Assembly: GCA_963681505.1 (NCBI GenBank)
Contig: OY811983.1
Coordinates: forward strand, 4,208,122 to 4,272,121
From: Eunapius fragilis
Taxonomy: Eukaryota > Porifera > Demospongiae > Spongillida > Spongillidae
DNA length: 64,000 nucleotides
Direction: 5' to 3'
Part shown: positions 1 to 14,000 of the stretch, one piece after another
How positions within the stretch are numbered: the stretch's first letter is position 1
How the letters are laid out: every line of letters starts with the position of its first letter
Notes under the pieces: model-generated
What the model was told of the DNA's origin: nothing
The model's database searches: none
What the model saw: only the letters and a program-made list of their open reading frames with translations
Program-made: the position numbers and the translations under genes

Positions 1-156
1 AGCATTTAGCCCACCATTCTCACCACCACCACTCCCCTTCCCTTTCCACATTGAGTTTTCAAATATGAAATGTGTATGAGAATAATATGATTTTTGCATG
101 GCACAGTACTTACCATATTATATGCTATTCTTTAATCTTGTCAGTCACATTGTCAG

Positions 157-3100
157 AAAATTTGGACTGGCTGTAGAGAGTGCAGGTATTGTGCTACCTA
201 CTGCAGGATTCAATGAGTACAAGGTTAGTAGATTTCATTTTGGTCATGCCATATCAATTTCACTAACATAAGTAGCCCAGTTATTGTGATGGAAAATGGC
301 CATGACCAGCCTATTATTATTCAGAGGGCGGTAAATGTGGTTTTGGGGTAGGCTGAAAAAACAGCACTGAAGTTAGTATTCCTTATCAATATGTTAAAAT
401 ACATTGACAGTCTTGTTGATAGCACGTCAACTTCTAGTATTCCATATCTTGTATACAGCACACCTTGTACATTTGTTTCGAAGAGTCTATTGACGCCATC
501 ACAGAACTGCAACTCCTACTTGAGAGCAAACCTGCTGAAGTAGACTTTTTACTTACACCATTTCACCCAAGCCAGACAGGCATTGATTGTTTCAGCAAAG
601 GAGAGTCAGTGCAAACTCTTAGGCAGCTTCAGGTAGGTTGTAGAGTACATTGCACTATCATCTTTCTTTTTTTTTTCCCGTAGGAATGTGCACAGCAAAT
701 TAAGCGCATGTACCATCAGTTCCTGACAAAACAGTGGAAGTGCAGGAACATGAAGGAACCTTTTATTTCCAGGTATATTAATAATCACTGTGGCCTCAAC
801 CATTTGGCAGGCATATACATGTGCATATACATGTAAATTTAAATCGGTGAATATACTCAGCTAGCCCTAAATCTTAAGATTTGTATATTTGTGCACCCTG
901 TTTCGATGTAGGATATACTTTTGTATTTTGCTGTGCAACTTTCCAAAGATGGATGTATTTATCTGAAGAATTAAAAACTACCAGAAGGTAGTGAGGAACA
1001 TACCAGTGTTTCCTACTATTGAGATGTATCATACAAACTACCTTTAAAAATATTTTTACATGCTTCCACTTGTTCTATTATATACGCCCTTCCCCCCACC
1101 CTTTTTCTGAAGAAGGGGGGAACATTTAATTAACTTTGATGATCATGTGCTTTCACTTGTATTGTATCATCATCATTTAACTGCAAAGCCTTCAGTTTAG
1201 TGTTACCAGTACCTTTTCCAGTATTCAATATTCATTCAGTAATATTCATTCAGTAATAACGTGGGTAATGGTTATTAATACTACCCGACAATGTATGTAT
1301 TCTTATCTTAAAACATTACCAATTGAAATAATTAGGGCAATGAAGCTATTAACTATACGCATCACACCTAACTGCGCAATATAATTACAGGCAAAGGAAT
1401 AGCTGCTTTATGACTGAATAAAACCCAAATTGCTTTTCACAAATAAAAATTTGGTAACAATCTCATCACACCTGGAATCATCAAGTTCTACAACCTGATG
1501 CACCTGAAGTGTTTGACCACATTAGCAGGGTTGAGGAAAGATAAGATGTCTGATCCACTAGGTAACCAACCAGGTTGGGATACCAGGAACGATGGCCAGA
1601 AATTATTTAGCCAAATAGTTATAAATTCTCATTTCCCTCCTGTCTACCGCCTTACCACTATGCCTAGAACTAGAGAATATGTTGAGCATGATGTTGGTAT
1701 AGGCAAAGGTGGCACAATAAACCAGTCTAACCCAGGCTTGATCTTCACAAGATTTATATTTATTTCCAGTTGCAGCCAATAACCAGTTTTATTTATTAAG
1801 TGAAATAATGGTATCTTGGAGATAGGACACTTACGTTTAGCAGTACCAATTTCAGTTGACAGGTGGTCAGTGAAAGGAGTATGTTCCGAAGATTAACTGA
1901 AATGGTGAATAGGAGATTTAATGTAGAGCTATGTTTTAGCATGGAATTCTTTCATGTGTTAAAAATAGGTTTTTGTCCCCATAATTGTATTCCCTTTCTT
2001 ATTTACACTACCTTTACCTTCAGTTCCTCTCATTGGGGAATATATTTTTCTTTAGTTGTTTCATTTTTTAATTAGCAACAATAACACTATTTCTGAACTA
2101 AATACCAATAAGTGTTAATTTAAATTGTACAGCATATTTTAAAAGACATAGATTGAATACAAGCATGCACAGAATTATATAGCAGCATTATTAATATTAT
2201 ACTGCACACCTAGGAGTTACATGTAGGCCTCTAAACAAGCTGTATTGATTAATTTTGACCTAGAATACTTCTTCTACTGAGGATGGCCCTAGCTACTGAG
2301 ATATTCAATCGCCCATACATATCAAACATCACCCTAGCTTTCGGACAGTGCTGGGAGATTGGGAGAATGGAGGCTAGTTTTTAATAGGTACTTCATATTT
2401 TTTTACCTTGTCCTCGTATATACTTCCACTACCCTTGTTCTTAGCATTGTTGGGTTCAGTCATATAAAGTGGAGTGAGTAGTACATGTAATTAATCCATG
2501 ATAGTACACCATCCACATAGCGTAATAATCAGCCATTACCTGTATCCATACATCCATACGCAGGGTGTTGTCCAGCTTTTGCAACAGCATGTTTACTGGG
2601 TGCTTGTCACTGCAAGCCTAGCAACGCTGTTTGTCTTCACCATGGTGATCATGCATGTGTAGAGCCATTTTTGAAATACAGTGCCATTTAAAAATATTGT
2701 GTAGAAACCTTGCTCATCTCATGCGCTTGCAGGTATGTTGTAAACCATTAACATCATAAAACTTGTTTGAGCAAAAGTCACTTTTATATCAGAACATAAG
2801 TATATAATAAGTTGCACAAAAAAGTGAAGGCATAGCATCCAACTGCAGGTAATCTAGCCCAATGTTTTAATGTGTGTGAGTGATAGATCAAAAAAATTGG
2901 AATTATAAGGTCTAACTCATCAACTGGCATCATCATTGCCTTTACCTTGTAGGCAGGAACTTGATGAACTTGCAGAAGGATACAAAACAGTGAAGGTCTT
3001 TGCTGAAACTGCTTGTGGCCTTGGAATTCATGAAAGGTATGGGAATCAAGTATTAGTAGTGTTTCAACCCTATACATAATTCCGCATTTTATAATCTTAT

Positions 3101-6100
3101 GTTCTTTTTTAATATCTAATGTCCTGGGTATCATCACTGTAAAATTAATACTGTTTTGTTATTGTGCACCAGCTAGAACGTAGAACACACATTATTGTCA
3201 TGCTCTGTGCTGATATACATTAGGTCTATAGACTTTTAACCAGCTTGCCAAATTGATGATCCACGTACAGAGTCTTAACCAGCTTGCCAATGTGAAGATC
3301 CATGCTATCAGAAATGCCTCAGAAGACTTCACTTGAGAAAATGTGTTACAAAAGAATTAGTGTCCCAGGTGAAAAAAATAGATGCTAAATTGTGCAATTT
3401 CTGCGTGGAAATCGGCAGGCCTCAACACGTTCATTGCACACCTTTTGAAGATGACCCTCCTCCAATCTTTTCATGTGAGCCATATCTACCATTGTCAAGC
3501 CAAAACAGTGTCACAGAGTACTGTCTTGTACGAGTTCAGGGGTGTGGAATGTTCAAACAGTATGACATAGCCCTTGATCTGCCATGTTGTAAGCTGGCCT
3601 GTACTAGATGTGGTGTGGAGTTGGTAGCAGCGTCACCCCCAGCGTGTTCTTGCTGCTCAGTGGACAGCTCTTTGATAACCACAGAAAGAAGACCAGCACC
3701 AAACGCTATGTTAAGTGTATTCATTGTCACATATATTGCTATGTCATACTAACAGGAGCATAGGAACCCAGAGGGTGTGTCCAGGGTTTATGATAAAAGC
3801 CGGTCATTGGACAATGACTGATCAATATTGCCATTTGCCCGTTTAATCGTATATATGACTGGATATAGTATCTGCTGAATGTGTTGCGCATATACATTGA
3901 GAGGATTCAATAGGCTAAGGATTATCGAACCACAAGCAAAGAAGTTTGTTGTCATGTTTATATTTTAGAAAGAGGGGATGAATACATGGTGTGTGATAAA
4001 ATTACCACAACTACACTGCATACATGCGTTACAAACATTACATGGTGTATCACTGTAATGACTAGTTATGTCCGTTCAAATTGGGCGCATATCCGACCAA
4101 TTTGGACATTGTCAGGACATTTTGTCAGGGAACATTTTCTAATATATCATAAACCCTGTGTGTCCAATATAAATTCACCATACCTTATCTATATAATGAA
4201 CTAGGCCCTCCTACCCCCTCCCCCCCCCCAGTTCCTACACCTATGACTAAACCATATACCTTGTAGCCAATGACATATATGCATGTAAAAAAAAGCCCGG
4301 CATCCGACCTCAGCTGCTTGTTCTAGGACAGTGAAGATAAGGTGTTCAGACAGCATGCAAGGAGCATTGTCAGTGGAGTGAAACCATCTGCCCTGATGGA
4401 GAAGGGGGTGCTCACTCTGAGTGATGATGTCTCTATTGCAGAAGGCAGGCATCACGAACATTGCAACTGACTCAGCTCAAGTATTGGCTATAAAAGCCGG
4501 CCTGGCTATTCCCTGGAACAGAATGAGATAAGGCATTACACAAAACTATTTAAAAATATTACTTGTCCAAGTGACTCAAAGCATCAGGAGTTTCTCTAGC
4601 TGGGGAGGAGAGGATGTGCCACATCTGCAGACTAATTGTGAGCAACAACCTGAAAGGAGAGGTGGCTCTGTTTTCGTTTCCTCACACTTCTGGTGGTGGA
4701 GAGCTTAGGGAGCTCCACTGGTTTATATTCCTGATCTGGTTCAAAGGTTGTTGACCTCGTGGAAGAGAATGATTGGTTAAGAGGTCAAGGCATAAACCTT
4801 ATACAATAATTTTAACCCAATGCAGGACAGGACGGTTTACCTGGCATGATGTGGTCATTCCTGCTAGTGAGGTATAGTTAAAAACTGGAGGGACAAAGAA
4901 GGTGGCTCATTCAAGATGAACTTCAATAGTGAATGTTGCTGTGCCTAACTCTGTCCACAACACAGGTTTGGGCAATGGAGGGCTGAGTCCATTCATGCCA
5001 AGTTTACATGACTTGGCTTGGCATACACAGAAGTTACTGACAAAGTACAGCATCTGCGGTGTATTTTCATGGAACACTTGAGCACTATAGCCCCACAAGC
5101 TATAGCTGCCATCCCCCCACCACATAAGAGAAAAAGATTATTTAGTCCTCACTCACATATGTCTTCAAACCCTTGTGCCCTGTGCACATAATTCATAGAA
5201 GTGCCTTCATGCCATGCAGACAGTCGACATGCAGCTAGCTGCAGCTCTAAACCCTTCAGAGAAAAGAAAAACATTTTACATGATATATAAACGTAACGTT
5301 TTTACCTTTCCATACACTCTTCCATTTGTCTCGACGAATAAGTATGTTCGGAATAGCCAACAGAAATGGCGATTTTCAAAGCGTTTGAACACTGCTTCAG
5401 GAAATTCGGCGACACACCTTTAGTAGAAACTAATACAACCATCAAGGCACCTTACTAATATAGTAGTTTTTTAGCCCATCAATGTGCACGAGAGCCACTA
5501 TAGTGTTCAGAACGTAGTACGCACTGAAATAAGTACCTCACTTCAAGCCATAAAACCGATACCATGTTGTGCGGTGATGCCACGTAATTGTATATATATG
5601 CCTTATGAAGGTCAAAGATGTTCCTTTTAAACCATAGTATGGCTTATAGGTGTTTATTGTACTGAGTGTGCTTAGTGTATAGCACATTCCAAAGGACATT
5701 GGTTGTCGGGTTCGTTACTATGGGACAGCAAATCCATTTCAAAAATTTTGGGCGGAGGGCCTAATTTACATATCTCAATGAGAGCAGATAGCCGTGTTAG
5801 TTTACTCACCTTGTAGTTGATTAGTTACATGTAATAATGCCATAGAACTACAACGTAGTTTAATATAGTTTAATATCAATGTTACTGTTTTGGTTTCATT
5901 TGTGCAGCAACGCATTATATGGTTACATTACATCACTTGGCACAAAGCTATTGCAAAGAGTGCAGCTTGCAAGTACCTGGATAGAGTCAGGCAGTATATC
6001 AGCTCTCCTTCCTTCTCATGACATTGAAGATGGCTATATTGATCATATGTCAAAAACCCTAGAACATTTTATGATGGGTATTCAGAAAGTGATGCAGTCG

Positions 6101-8093
6101 ATGGAACAAAATAGAGTTAAGGAAGGAGATGGTGAGTTCTGTTTATTATTAGCTACTATTAATTGTCTATGGTTAGTATGAGTAGCTGTGACCACTGTGC
6201 ATTAGATTTTGTTAGTAGGTATGTTTTTTTCTTAATGCATATACGTGTGGGTTTGTTAAACTAAGGTACAAGCACATATAAACTTGGCACAGTTTTTTTA
6301 TTGGTGATTTCGGGTGGTTTTTCAAAATGTTATAGGTCTGCTTTTCTGGGTCACTTTTGTAATTGAGCCATCCATTTTGAAATCTCTCTGCTGGCTGTAT
6401 CCATTGTCTTGCATGCGATGAGTAAAACATCACAAAGTTCTCTGGTGCTGAAAATATTCTTTATGCCAAATTTTTAAAGAAATGTTGAGTTATCGCAATA
6501 CCCTCTAACAATGATTCGTGCTTATGCTTAATGCTTAGTATCAAATTTAATGTAAAAACAATGTACCATTTCTTACTTTGAAGACATAGTTTCACACAAA
6601 TTTTGACCTTAGACAAAGTTCTCTCCCAAGGCTCTTTTAGAATGGAGTTGCGGAATGCAACTTACTCAGTGCGCGTACAATTATGTATAATTGAACGATG
6701 ATGCAATAGGGGAATTAGTCAAATGAACAAACGGCGTATGATGCATATATAGCTCTAGCGTGCCCTGATCATAATACAATAAGACTGATTACAGATCAAT
6801 CCAAAATTGCACGATGGCTGGACTTGCTAGGATGACTCCAGTATACATAATGGTATATGAAATTTCTAGATATTTTGTGACATGTACAGCTACCAAAAAT
6901 TCAAGCTTCTCTGCCCTAGACCCAATGTGGGAGGCTTTCTACTCTTTCCCATACCCCATACTCCATACCCCTAAGCTGGGCATGGTGGGTACCCACCCAT
7001 CACAACTTCACTACTGCAATTTCAACTCTACTTTTTCCCCTGGGGAGAACACTTAGATACTGAAAAGGAACCATTGATGAAGTACTGAGTGGCATTGGAG
7101 CTGATTTTAGCCCATCATAAATGTTGTACTTGTTTTGATGTCATTAAAATGTAAGGGGAAAATTCTTCCACAGCCTCCTTACATTTTGACACGAATTGCT
7201 TGAAGCACAGTAGACTCACCATTTATTTGGGCAATAAAAATATATTTGGCAGTTATATGTTCACCCCATCACCTGGATACAGTAGGCAGAGTGATGTTAT
7301 AACTTCAAAATCATTTCATACTTACAAGTTGACGGGCCAATGTATGGCCAGAAATTAGACTTTAAAAATACCACCCACCACTAAAAACGGTACCGAGTTT
7401 ATGTGCTCATACTTTAAGCAAACTTGTGATGAATGCCTCCAAAGTTAGTCGTCATACAACACTTCATCTTGTATTTTGGTATCTCATTTTCAGACCTCAT
7501 TTTGTGTAAGGAGTATTTAATGTAATCTATGTGTACTGACTAATGTTTATTGTTGAATTTTTATTTTTGTTTGTTTAGATTCTGCTTCATTGCTTATTAT
7601 CCATGATGCAATTACTGCAAGCCTGGGAAACATCGCGTTATCAGCGGTAAGGGGTCATTGTTGATCTAAATCATTTATCATTTGCACATAGACACTATTG
7701 TTCTCTTGTTTGCTTGTTATTATATTGTGCATTAAACTATTTCTATCAATCAAACAGTACTTAATTCATTTTATCCTTTATCATCTTTGTGTTTAGGTGG
7801 TTGAACAGTCAGAAATCATGTTGAACATGTTTCTCAAGCACAACTGTCCAGTAAGTAATTGCATATTTGTTTATTGGTGTGCTCTCACTTTTTTATCTTC
7901 TGCATTCCATCCACATATACACACTGTGCTTAACCCACAGAGGTGCCTCATGTCAATGCATTCAGCATTCTACCTTTTGCAACAGTATTGCAACTTTGTA
8001 ACAAAGTTATTATCCGATGGATTGATTTTTCACTCCCACATGTGCAATTTATTCTCCACTGTCTTAAAACTGTTTTGCGCTGTTACTAATAAG
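157..8093 (+). CDS. MDN1: MDN1 exons 1-8 of window: end of the helical linker
   Basis: These eight exons (fragment residues 1-304) encode hydrophobic, helix-forming sequence with no catalytic motif, as expected of the end of the long linker between the AAA ring and the acidic region. Exon phases chain correctly: the exon ending at 772 leaves two bases that the 2953 exon completes, and the exon ending at 3036 leaves two bases that the 5908 exon completes. The last exon (7941-8093) ends in leucine-rich helices and runs straight into the Gly-Phe that opens the acidic segment, as in vertebrate midasin. The large introns at 3037-5907 and 6132-7578 hold an unknown Cys-rich reading frame and repeat fragments. 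Identity of 157-3036 rests mainly on phase continuity and position; 5908-8093 is firmer. Confidence 0.8.
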
Positions 8094-11000
8094 GTATATC
8101 TTTCGATCTGATTTACAATGGGAGGGTACTCTATTTATGACATCTACTTGTGTGTTTTGCCTCCAGGGATTTCACAGTGATATAAGTAATGGCGATGATA
8201 AGGCAAACACTGAACCTACAGATACTGCTGAGACAGAAGCTGGAGGATTTGATGATGGATCCACTGGAGCCGATAGCAAAAATGTTGATCCAACAGATGT
8301 GGTATATATTTAGTAACTGCTAAAACGTCCTACATACTTTTACATGTTCCATTGTTTTAATACAACTAATTTACATTTCTACATGCACTGGTAGTTGGAA
8401 TTATTATTAAATTGAAATCGAAGGGGCAAAATAAGTGAATGCATCTGTCTGCCTAATGATTATATGGTTCTCCAGCATAGATCCAATTCCCATTAACTGC
8501 TGCCACTGCAGTTGTTTTATCAGCAATATTCTAATGACACCACCTCTGCCTCAGTATTTTGCAACAGTTTTTGCCTTCCGTTTAAATTGAACTGTAGTTT
8601 TGTTTTATATTACACTTAGCTTGCTTTAAAACCATCTGATATGTATTGGTAAAGTTCCATTGTACAATCTGAGATCAGCCATATGATAGCTTTTGTATAT
8701 CTTTACATTCAAGGTCATATTTGTTCACATAGTGAGTTAACACTTTTATGGGTGCATTCTGATATGCACATTTGTACACAGAAACTCAGAATCAATTTCT
8801 GAATACAGTATTTGTATGTTATGATGAAAGTGTTTTATTATGTTAGAATACTGAAAACAGCAATTTGACAGAAAGCAAGGAGAAAAGTACACAAGATGGA
8901 AAGGATGATGAGAATGTATTGGAAAACTGTGACAACTTTGAAGGGGCTCTGGAGACTGTTGAAGGTGACAATGATTCAGAAGATGATGAAGGTGAGCAAA
9001 TGGGTGGGTACAGTACAATGTAATCACACGCAATTTTGTAGGAGCACAAAGTGACTACAGTGAGGAGATGGGTTCAGTAGAAGATAACCAAGATGATCAT
9101 TTGGATGAGCACATGTGGGCTCCAGAGGAAGATGATAAAGATGATGCAGTATGTTCTATCAACGTAACACAAATAATAGTGTTGCCCATGTTCTATTTTA
9201 ACTTAACAAGACACCAAATGATGATCTGAATCAAGGTCAAGGGACTGCAATGGATGATGAACAGCAGATAGTTGCGAAAGACACAGATGATCCGGGAAAA
9301 GGAGGAGGTGGTATGTTAAAGTAACACTATGTTTGTACCATATGGTAATTACATTTAGGCATCATGTTAGAAGTTGAACCTATGGTCTGGAATTCAATAT
9401 TAAATGCCTGTAGGTACAATACATTATTGAAAATCATTTATTATCTTTCAGTTTGTATTTGTCGCTGCATGGTTGCATTAAATCCATTTGCCTGTTTATA
9501 CGAAATATATTGCAATGGTTCTACAGATATTATTTCCTATCATGTAAAATATATCCTATAGTATATTGTAGCTCAGCATGCACAGTATACACAAAATCTT
9601 TACATCTAGCAATGATTCGCTGTAATCTAGCTTCCTGAAGAAGCAGCACCCACCTGCTATAGGCATAGGATATTTAATCATAGATTGACCATTCGCTGTT
9701 AATCATAGATTGATCAGTATGAACTTACTTACGTTACGCATGATGCATACTTAAGTAAGCAAGCTAAAATCTATGGTTTCGTGCTTAAAAAGTATTTCCA
9801 GAGGTTCAAATTCAAACCACAGTATCACCACTCATACCGCACCACTACTGTACATAGATTTTGCCTTCACCCTTCTAGTTATATGGCCATGCCATGAATG
9901 AAAACAAGTAAGTGCGCAATAACCCGTTTATTATTTTAAAAACAACGATACGAGGCCTATAACACACTCTACTTACGTAGTCCTTCATACAATAGTACAG
10001 TGTATCGACAGGCAAACCTAATTTGTGGTTTTTTCACGTTCTCTATTTTCAGAGGACTACTAAAACCTGAAAAATACTGCTCACACACAAAATTACGCAG
10101 CCATATGTCTCGTACTCAGGCTATTACTTTTATGTATTTCATGCAATGTTAGGGATACCACATGTATAATTAGAATACATATTGTAGGGGTGAATGAGGG
10201 TCAAAGACCACCTGCTTTCTTGGCTTCGATACACACCAGCAGTTATTCTCTCCCTGCTGATGCAGTTTTTCGGCATCCCGCATAAAATAAATGCATTTCT
10301 AGTTTCTATCTATGTTGTATCATTAGAGCGCGTAACTTTTTTTCTATGCATATGTACATGTAAGGCAAGCTCTTTTTGAAATAGAGTTACGAGGCGCTAA
10401 AACTTTAACTCCTCTGTAATACAAAAATCACCATTTTAATATCATACGCGATCCGTGGGCTTGGTAGTCTTGGGCTAAAGATTGCTTACTTAAGTAAGCA
10501 AATTCTTACTTAAGTAAGCACCTGATCAATCTATGATTAAACAGTGTGTTAAACCAGTTGAACAGTTAAGTGTTTTCCCTTGTAACTTAGTATCCATAAG
10601 TGCTGCACTCATTTTGAAAGTATATTTGGTATCTAAAATCATGTATCTACAGTATAATAGTAATCATAATTATGAAATTGATACCTAAACGGAGCTCTGG
10701 CAGCGATGATAATGTTATAGAGGTCTAAAATAACTGCTGCAATTACTTCTGCACATGATAGGATGTTGAGTTACATCATTTAATAGATATATAGTGCACT
10801 GTGTGGTTTGGTGTCAGATATGTGAGTAGACACCAACATGAAAGCCAAAGATCACATGAATTGTACACATATGAGCTAGTTGTATTGCTTGAATAGCTTA
10901 TTTGCATATTATATGAAAACTGCATTGAAGGCTACCCTTTTCAGCATTATGCAACTATATATAGGTTATACATAAATCCACGACAATCACGTTACACAAT

Positions 11001-14000
11001 GTGCTTCACTAAGCAGCTGTTTCCCCTCGTTGAAGATTGTAAATACCTGCCCATGTTCAACATTGGAGCAAAGTAACTTGCTAGAGAGCTGCATACAGAA
11101 CTCCTCAATGCTCGATGACCAGAATTTGTTGACACAGATTTCAGGTACTGTGGTAGTACCTTTAATGGACGAAATCCATGAGGCAAGCTACCTGCATTAC
11201 GTAGGTCAACATTGGAAGTATCAGAGGATGCAGACAGTCTGCCTTTGCAATGTCCTCTGTAAAATCAGCATGCAACCATTTCTTGCCTTTTGAGTGGAAA
11301 CCGTTTCACATATGGTATGCATCAGTTACAATTATCCCAAGCAATGTAGACAATACCCTGTGGTCCCATTGCTGTGTTCCCCATGCAGTTTCCAAGGACA
11401 AACCAGATTGCCTGGCATGGTTATGTACATCAATTATTTTGGCTTAATCAAAGTAGTGCTCTACTAGCATGGACCTCTTCATGTGATGAAAGTACACTTC
11501 TGTACCTTCATATTCTTCAGACTCAACCTCACACCACTGCCGCTTACCATGTCGGTTGCCCTCTAGTGTTGTGTTGTGTGTGGATATGAAGTGTTTCCTA
11601 GTTGAATCAATCCAGCAGCAAGAAATGTATGAATGTCCATTGATTGAAGCAGTAAGAACATGATGGTCACCAGGCTCATTGTACTCAAGGTCATTAAAAT
11701 ACTTCATTGGGAAGTTGGTAGTAGCAGCTTTGACTAACCCAGTGAAATGCAGGCCATACTGCCTACAGGCTTCACTGACACTGGCTAATGCTGAGTCAGC
11801 ATTCATGACTCTACCAGAACCATGCCATGGTTCTGTGAGTCTCGAGACTTGAGCCGTACCTGCTTTTTTCCACTCCTGCATGTGTTTCTTAGTCATCATC
11901 TCTTCTTTCCCTTCTTGGATTTCAAGAGCAATGATGACTTGGGTTTGAGAGCATGCTGCATCCTTCAGTTCGGCTCCAACACCTTTTGGTTTCCTTTTTA
12001 TCTTTGTTACATGTGGTATCCCATCTGAGCAGTAATTTTCATTTTACTTTTGCAAGTTCTTATGCTATCATCCACACGGATGATCCATGATGGGTAAAAG
12101 GTCTCCACTCACCGCTTATTAAATCCATCAACTAGCCTATGTACTGGTGCCCATCTATCCTAACTCTTTTTAAACTCTTCTGGAGGGCAAAATCTAAATA
12201 TCAGAGCATTATTTCAAACGTTTGTCATGAGATCCCATAGCAACTTCCTCATCTGGGAGCAGGGAAAATACCATCTTGCATACTCCACAGGTCATACCTT
12301 TTACTGGTGGTGCATTTTTAGGGTGAAGATAATACCTAAAAGCTGCCAGAACTCTCCCCATCCATTTTCCTTTTCTTGATTTGTCATTGCAATTCAACTC
12401 CACATAAGTATGTCTGGTACCATTTGAGTTGGAAAGGACTTCTTAAAATACTGAACAGGAACTCTTTCTATACTAAACTGTGGCTGCATCCTTACATCAT
12501 CTGATACACAGCCACAGGTGTGCCACTCTACCCCTTGGCAAACAATTATAGTCCCACTTCTTTGCTTTGAGTCATTGCCATTGTCTATCTCTGGGTGACC
12601 ATCGATATCCCCAGCATTGGATACTTCCCACTCCACGTTCACTTCGTCTCTAGCTTCTTCAATGGCAGTATCATCAGCAGAACTTGATGTTGCCACTTAG
12701 CCCCCAACATCCTCGGCAGATTCACTGTCAACAAATACTGTAAGAGCTCTAGCACTTAAAGCTGCAACCTTGTTTAACAATGAAAAACTGATCCGCCATT
12801 TTCAGCTTCGCCCAAAACCAACCTGTAGAGTTATGATCCATAAACTAGCTTGTTCTTCCAGCCTACTCCATATCGTGCTTTTGCGGCTCTTTCACCAATA
12901 ACAGCCTTTAAAGAGGCTCGAACTTTGATTCCAACAGTGAACCTTTTTGCCATGTTAGTAAAAATTACCAATGGCGGCAAAATAAGTGGGTGGACTAAAT
13001 TTGCTTGTAACACAACAAAAAGCGAGAATTGCGCCTAGAACTAGTGTGGCGCTAAAACATAAGAGATATCTGGATAGGACAACAGTGCTATTGAAGAGTA
13101 CAACTGCCTTTTATACTGTTTCATAGACACTGGAAAAGTGTTAAACCGGTTTAACACTTCGTTAAACCAGTTTAACATTGGACAATCTATGATTAAATAG
13201 CTATGGATTTTGTTAGAGACGTGTTCATATGTGTGTATTCATGTATGTATGCATTCATATATTCTGGCATTGTTTACTTCACTGTGTAGGGTTGAAATAC
13301 CATGTGCTTATGATTTTTTTTTTCCATTCATTGTACCTTCAAGAAGCAGACATGAATGATGAAAGCGAGAATGAGCCCCAACATAGTGATGCCGAGGTGG
13401 GCTTTGTGTTATAAAAGTACTTACACTCTTTTTTAGGTTATCATAGGCCATGTAATGTAAGTCTCCAAAACCATTGCAAGTTTCATGTGTTTAAGTAATA
13501 CCGGTACCGGTTTATGTTTATTCTTCAGCCATCCTTAAATAAAATGATTGTAGGATTATTGAAACACACCCTTTTCATTAGTGTCGATTTGGTTCCGAAG
13601 TGTGGACAGTGTGCACACTTTACGCCATAACTTTCTCATCATGTTACTCCCTTAAAGACCATGTTTCATATAAGATGTGATCTTAATTTATGACCTTGAA
13701 ACTGCTAAGTCCTTATGATTTGACGGCTTCATGTAAGAAGTATGTATGAAGAATTTCAATGAAGAAATAGGACCTAACGGTCCTTGTATTTACTGGAAAG
13801 ATGGGAAGTGATTTTAAAAATTCATTTGTATTACAGTATCACTACACAGCGTGTGTCATTTACATTTGTTACAAACCTAATGAGGCTTAACTAATGTGGG
13901 AACATGTTTTCACAGTTTACTTTTTTTGGAACTTTTAATGGAATTTTCCACAAGGTGAATATGATTTAAAATAGTGAATCACAATTGTGATAGTGGGCAT

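Larger units (their letters stand above)
9674..13196 (-). mobile_element. piggyBac-type DNA transposon, degenerate, with a nested relative
   Basis: The element is flanked by TTAA at 9674-9677 and 13193-13196, the target site of piggyBac. The ends are inverted: TCATAGATTGACCA on the left, and on the right the reverse complement TCATAGATTGTCCA. Just inside both ends are GTTAAACC/GGTTTAAC palindromic motifs (10550-10566 and 13139-13180). The minus strand encodes a broken piggyBac-family transposase (see 11175-12696). A shorter TTAA-flanked element with the same outer 10 bp sits 21 bp inside the left end (9699-10540). The whole unit occupies the MDN1 intron 9311-13343. Confidence 0.9.

Noticed and set aside
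2567..2643. Possible extra MDN1 exon ([20 protein letters not shown]) between acceptor-like and donor-like sites
   Set aside because: The exons 684-772 and 2953-3036 already join in phase, and inserting this one would break the frame or needs untested phases; no conserved midasin motif.
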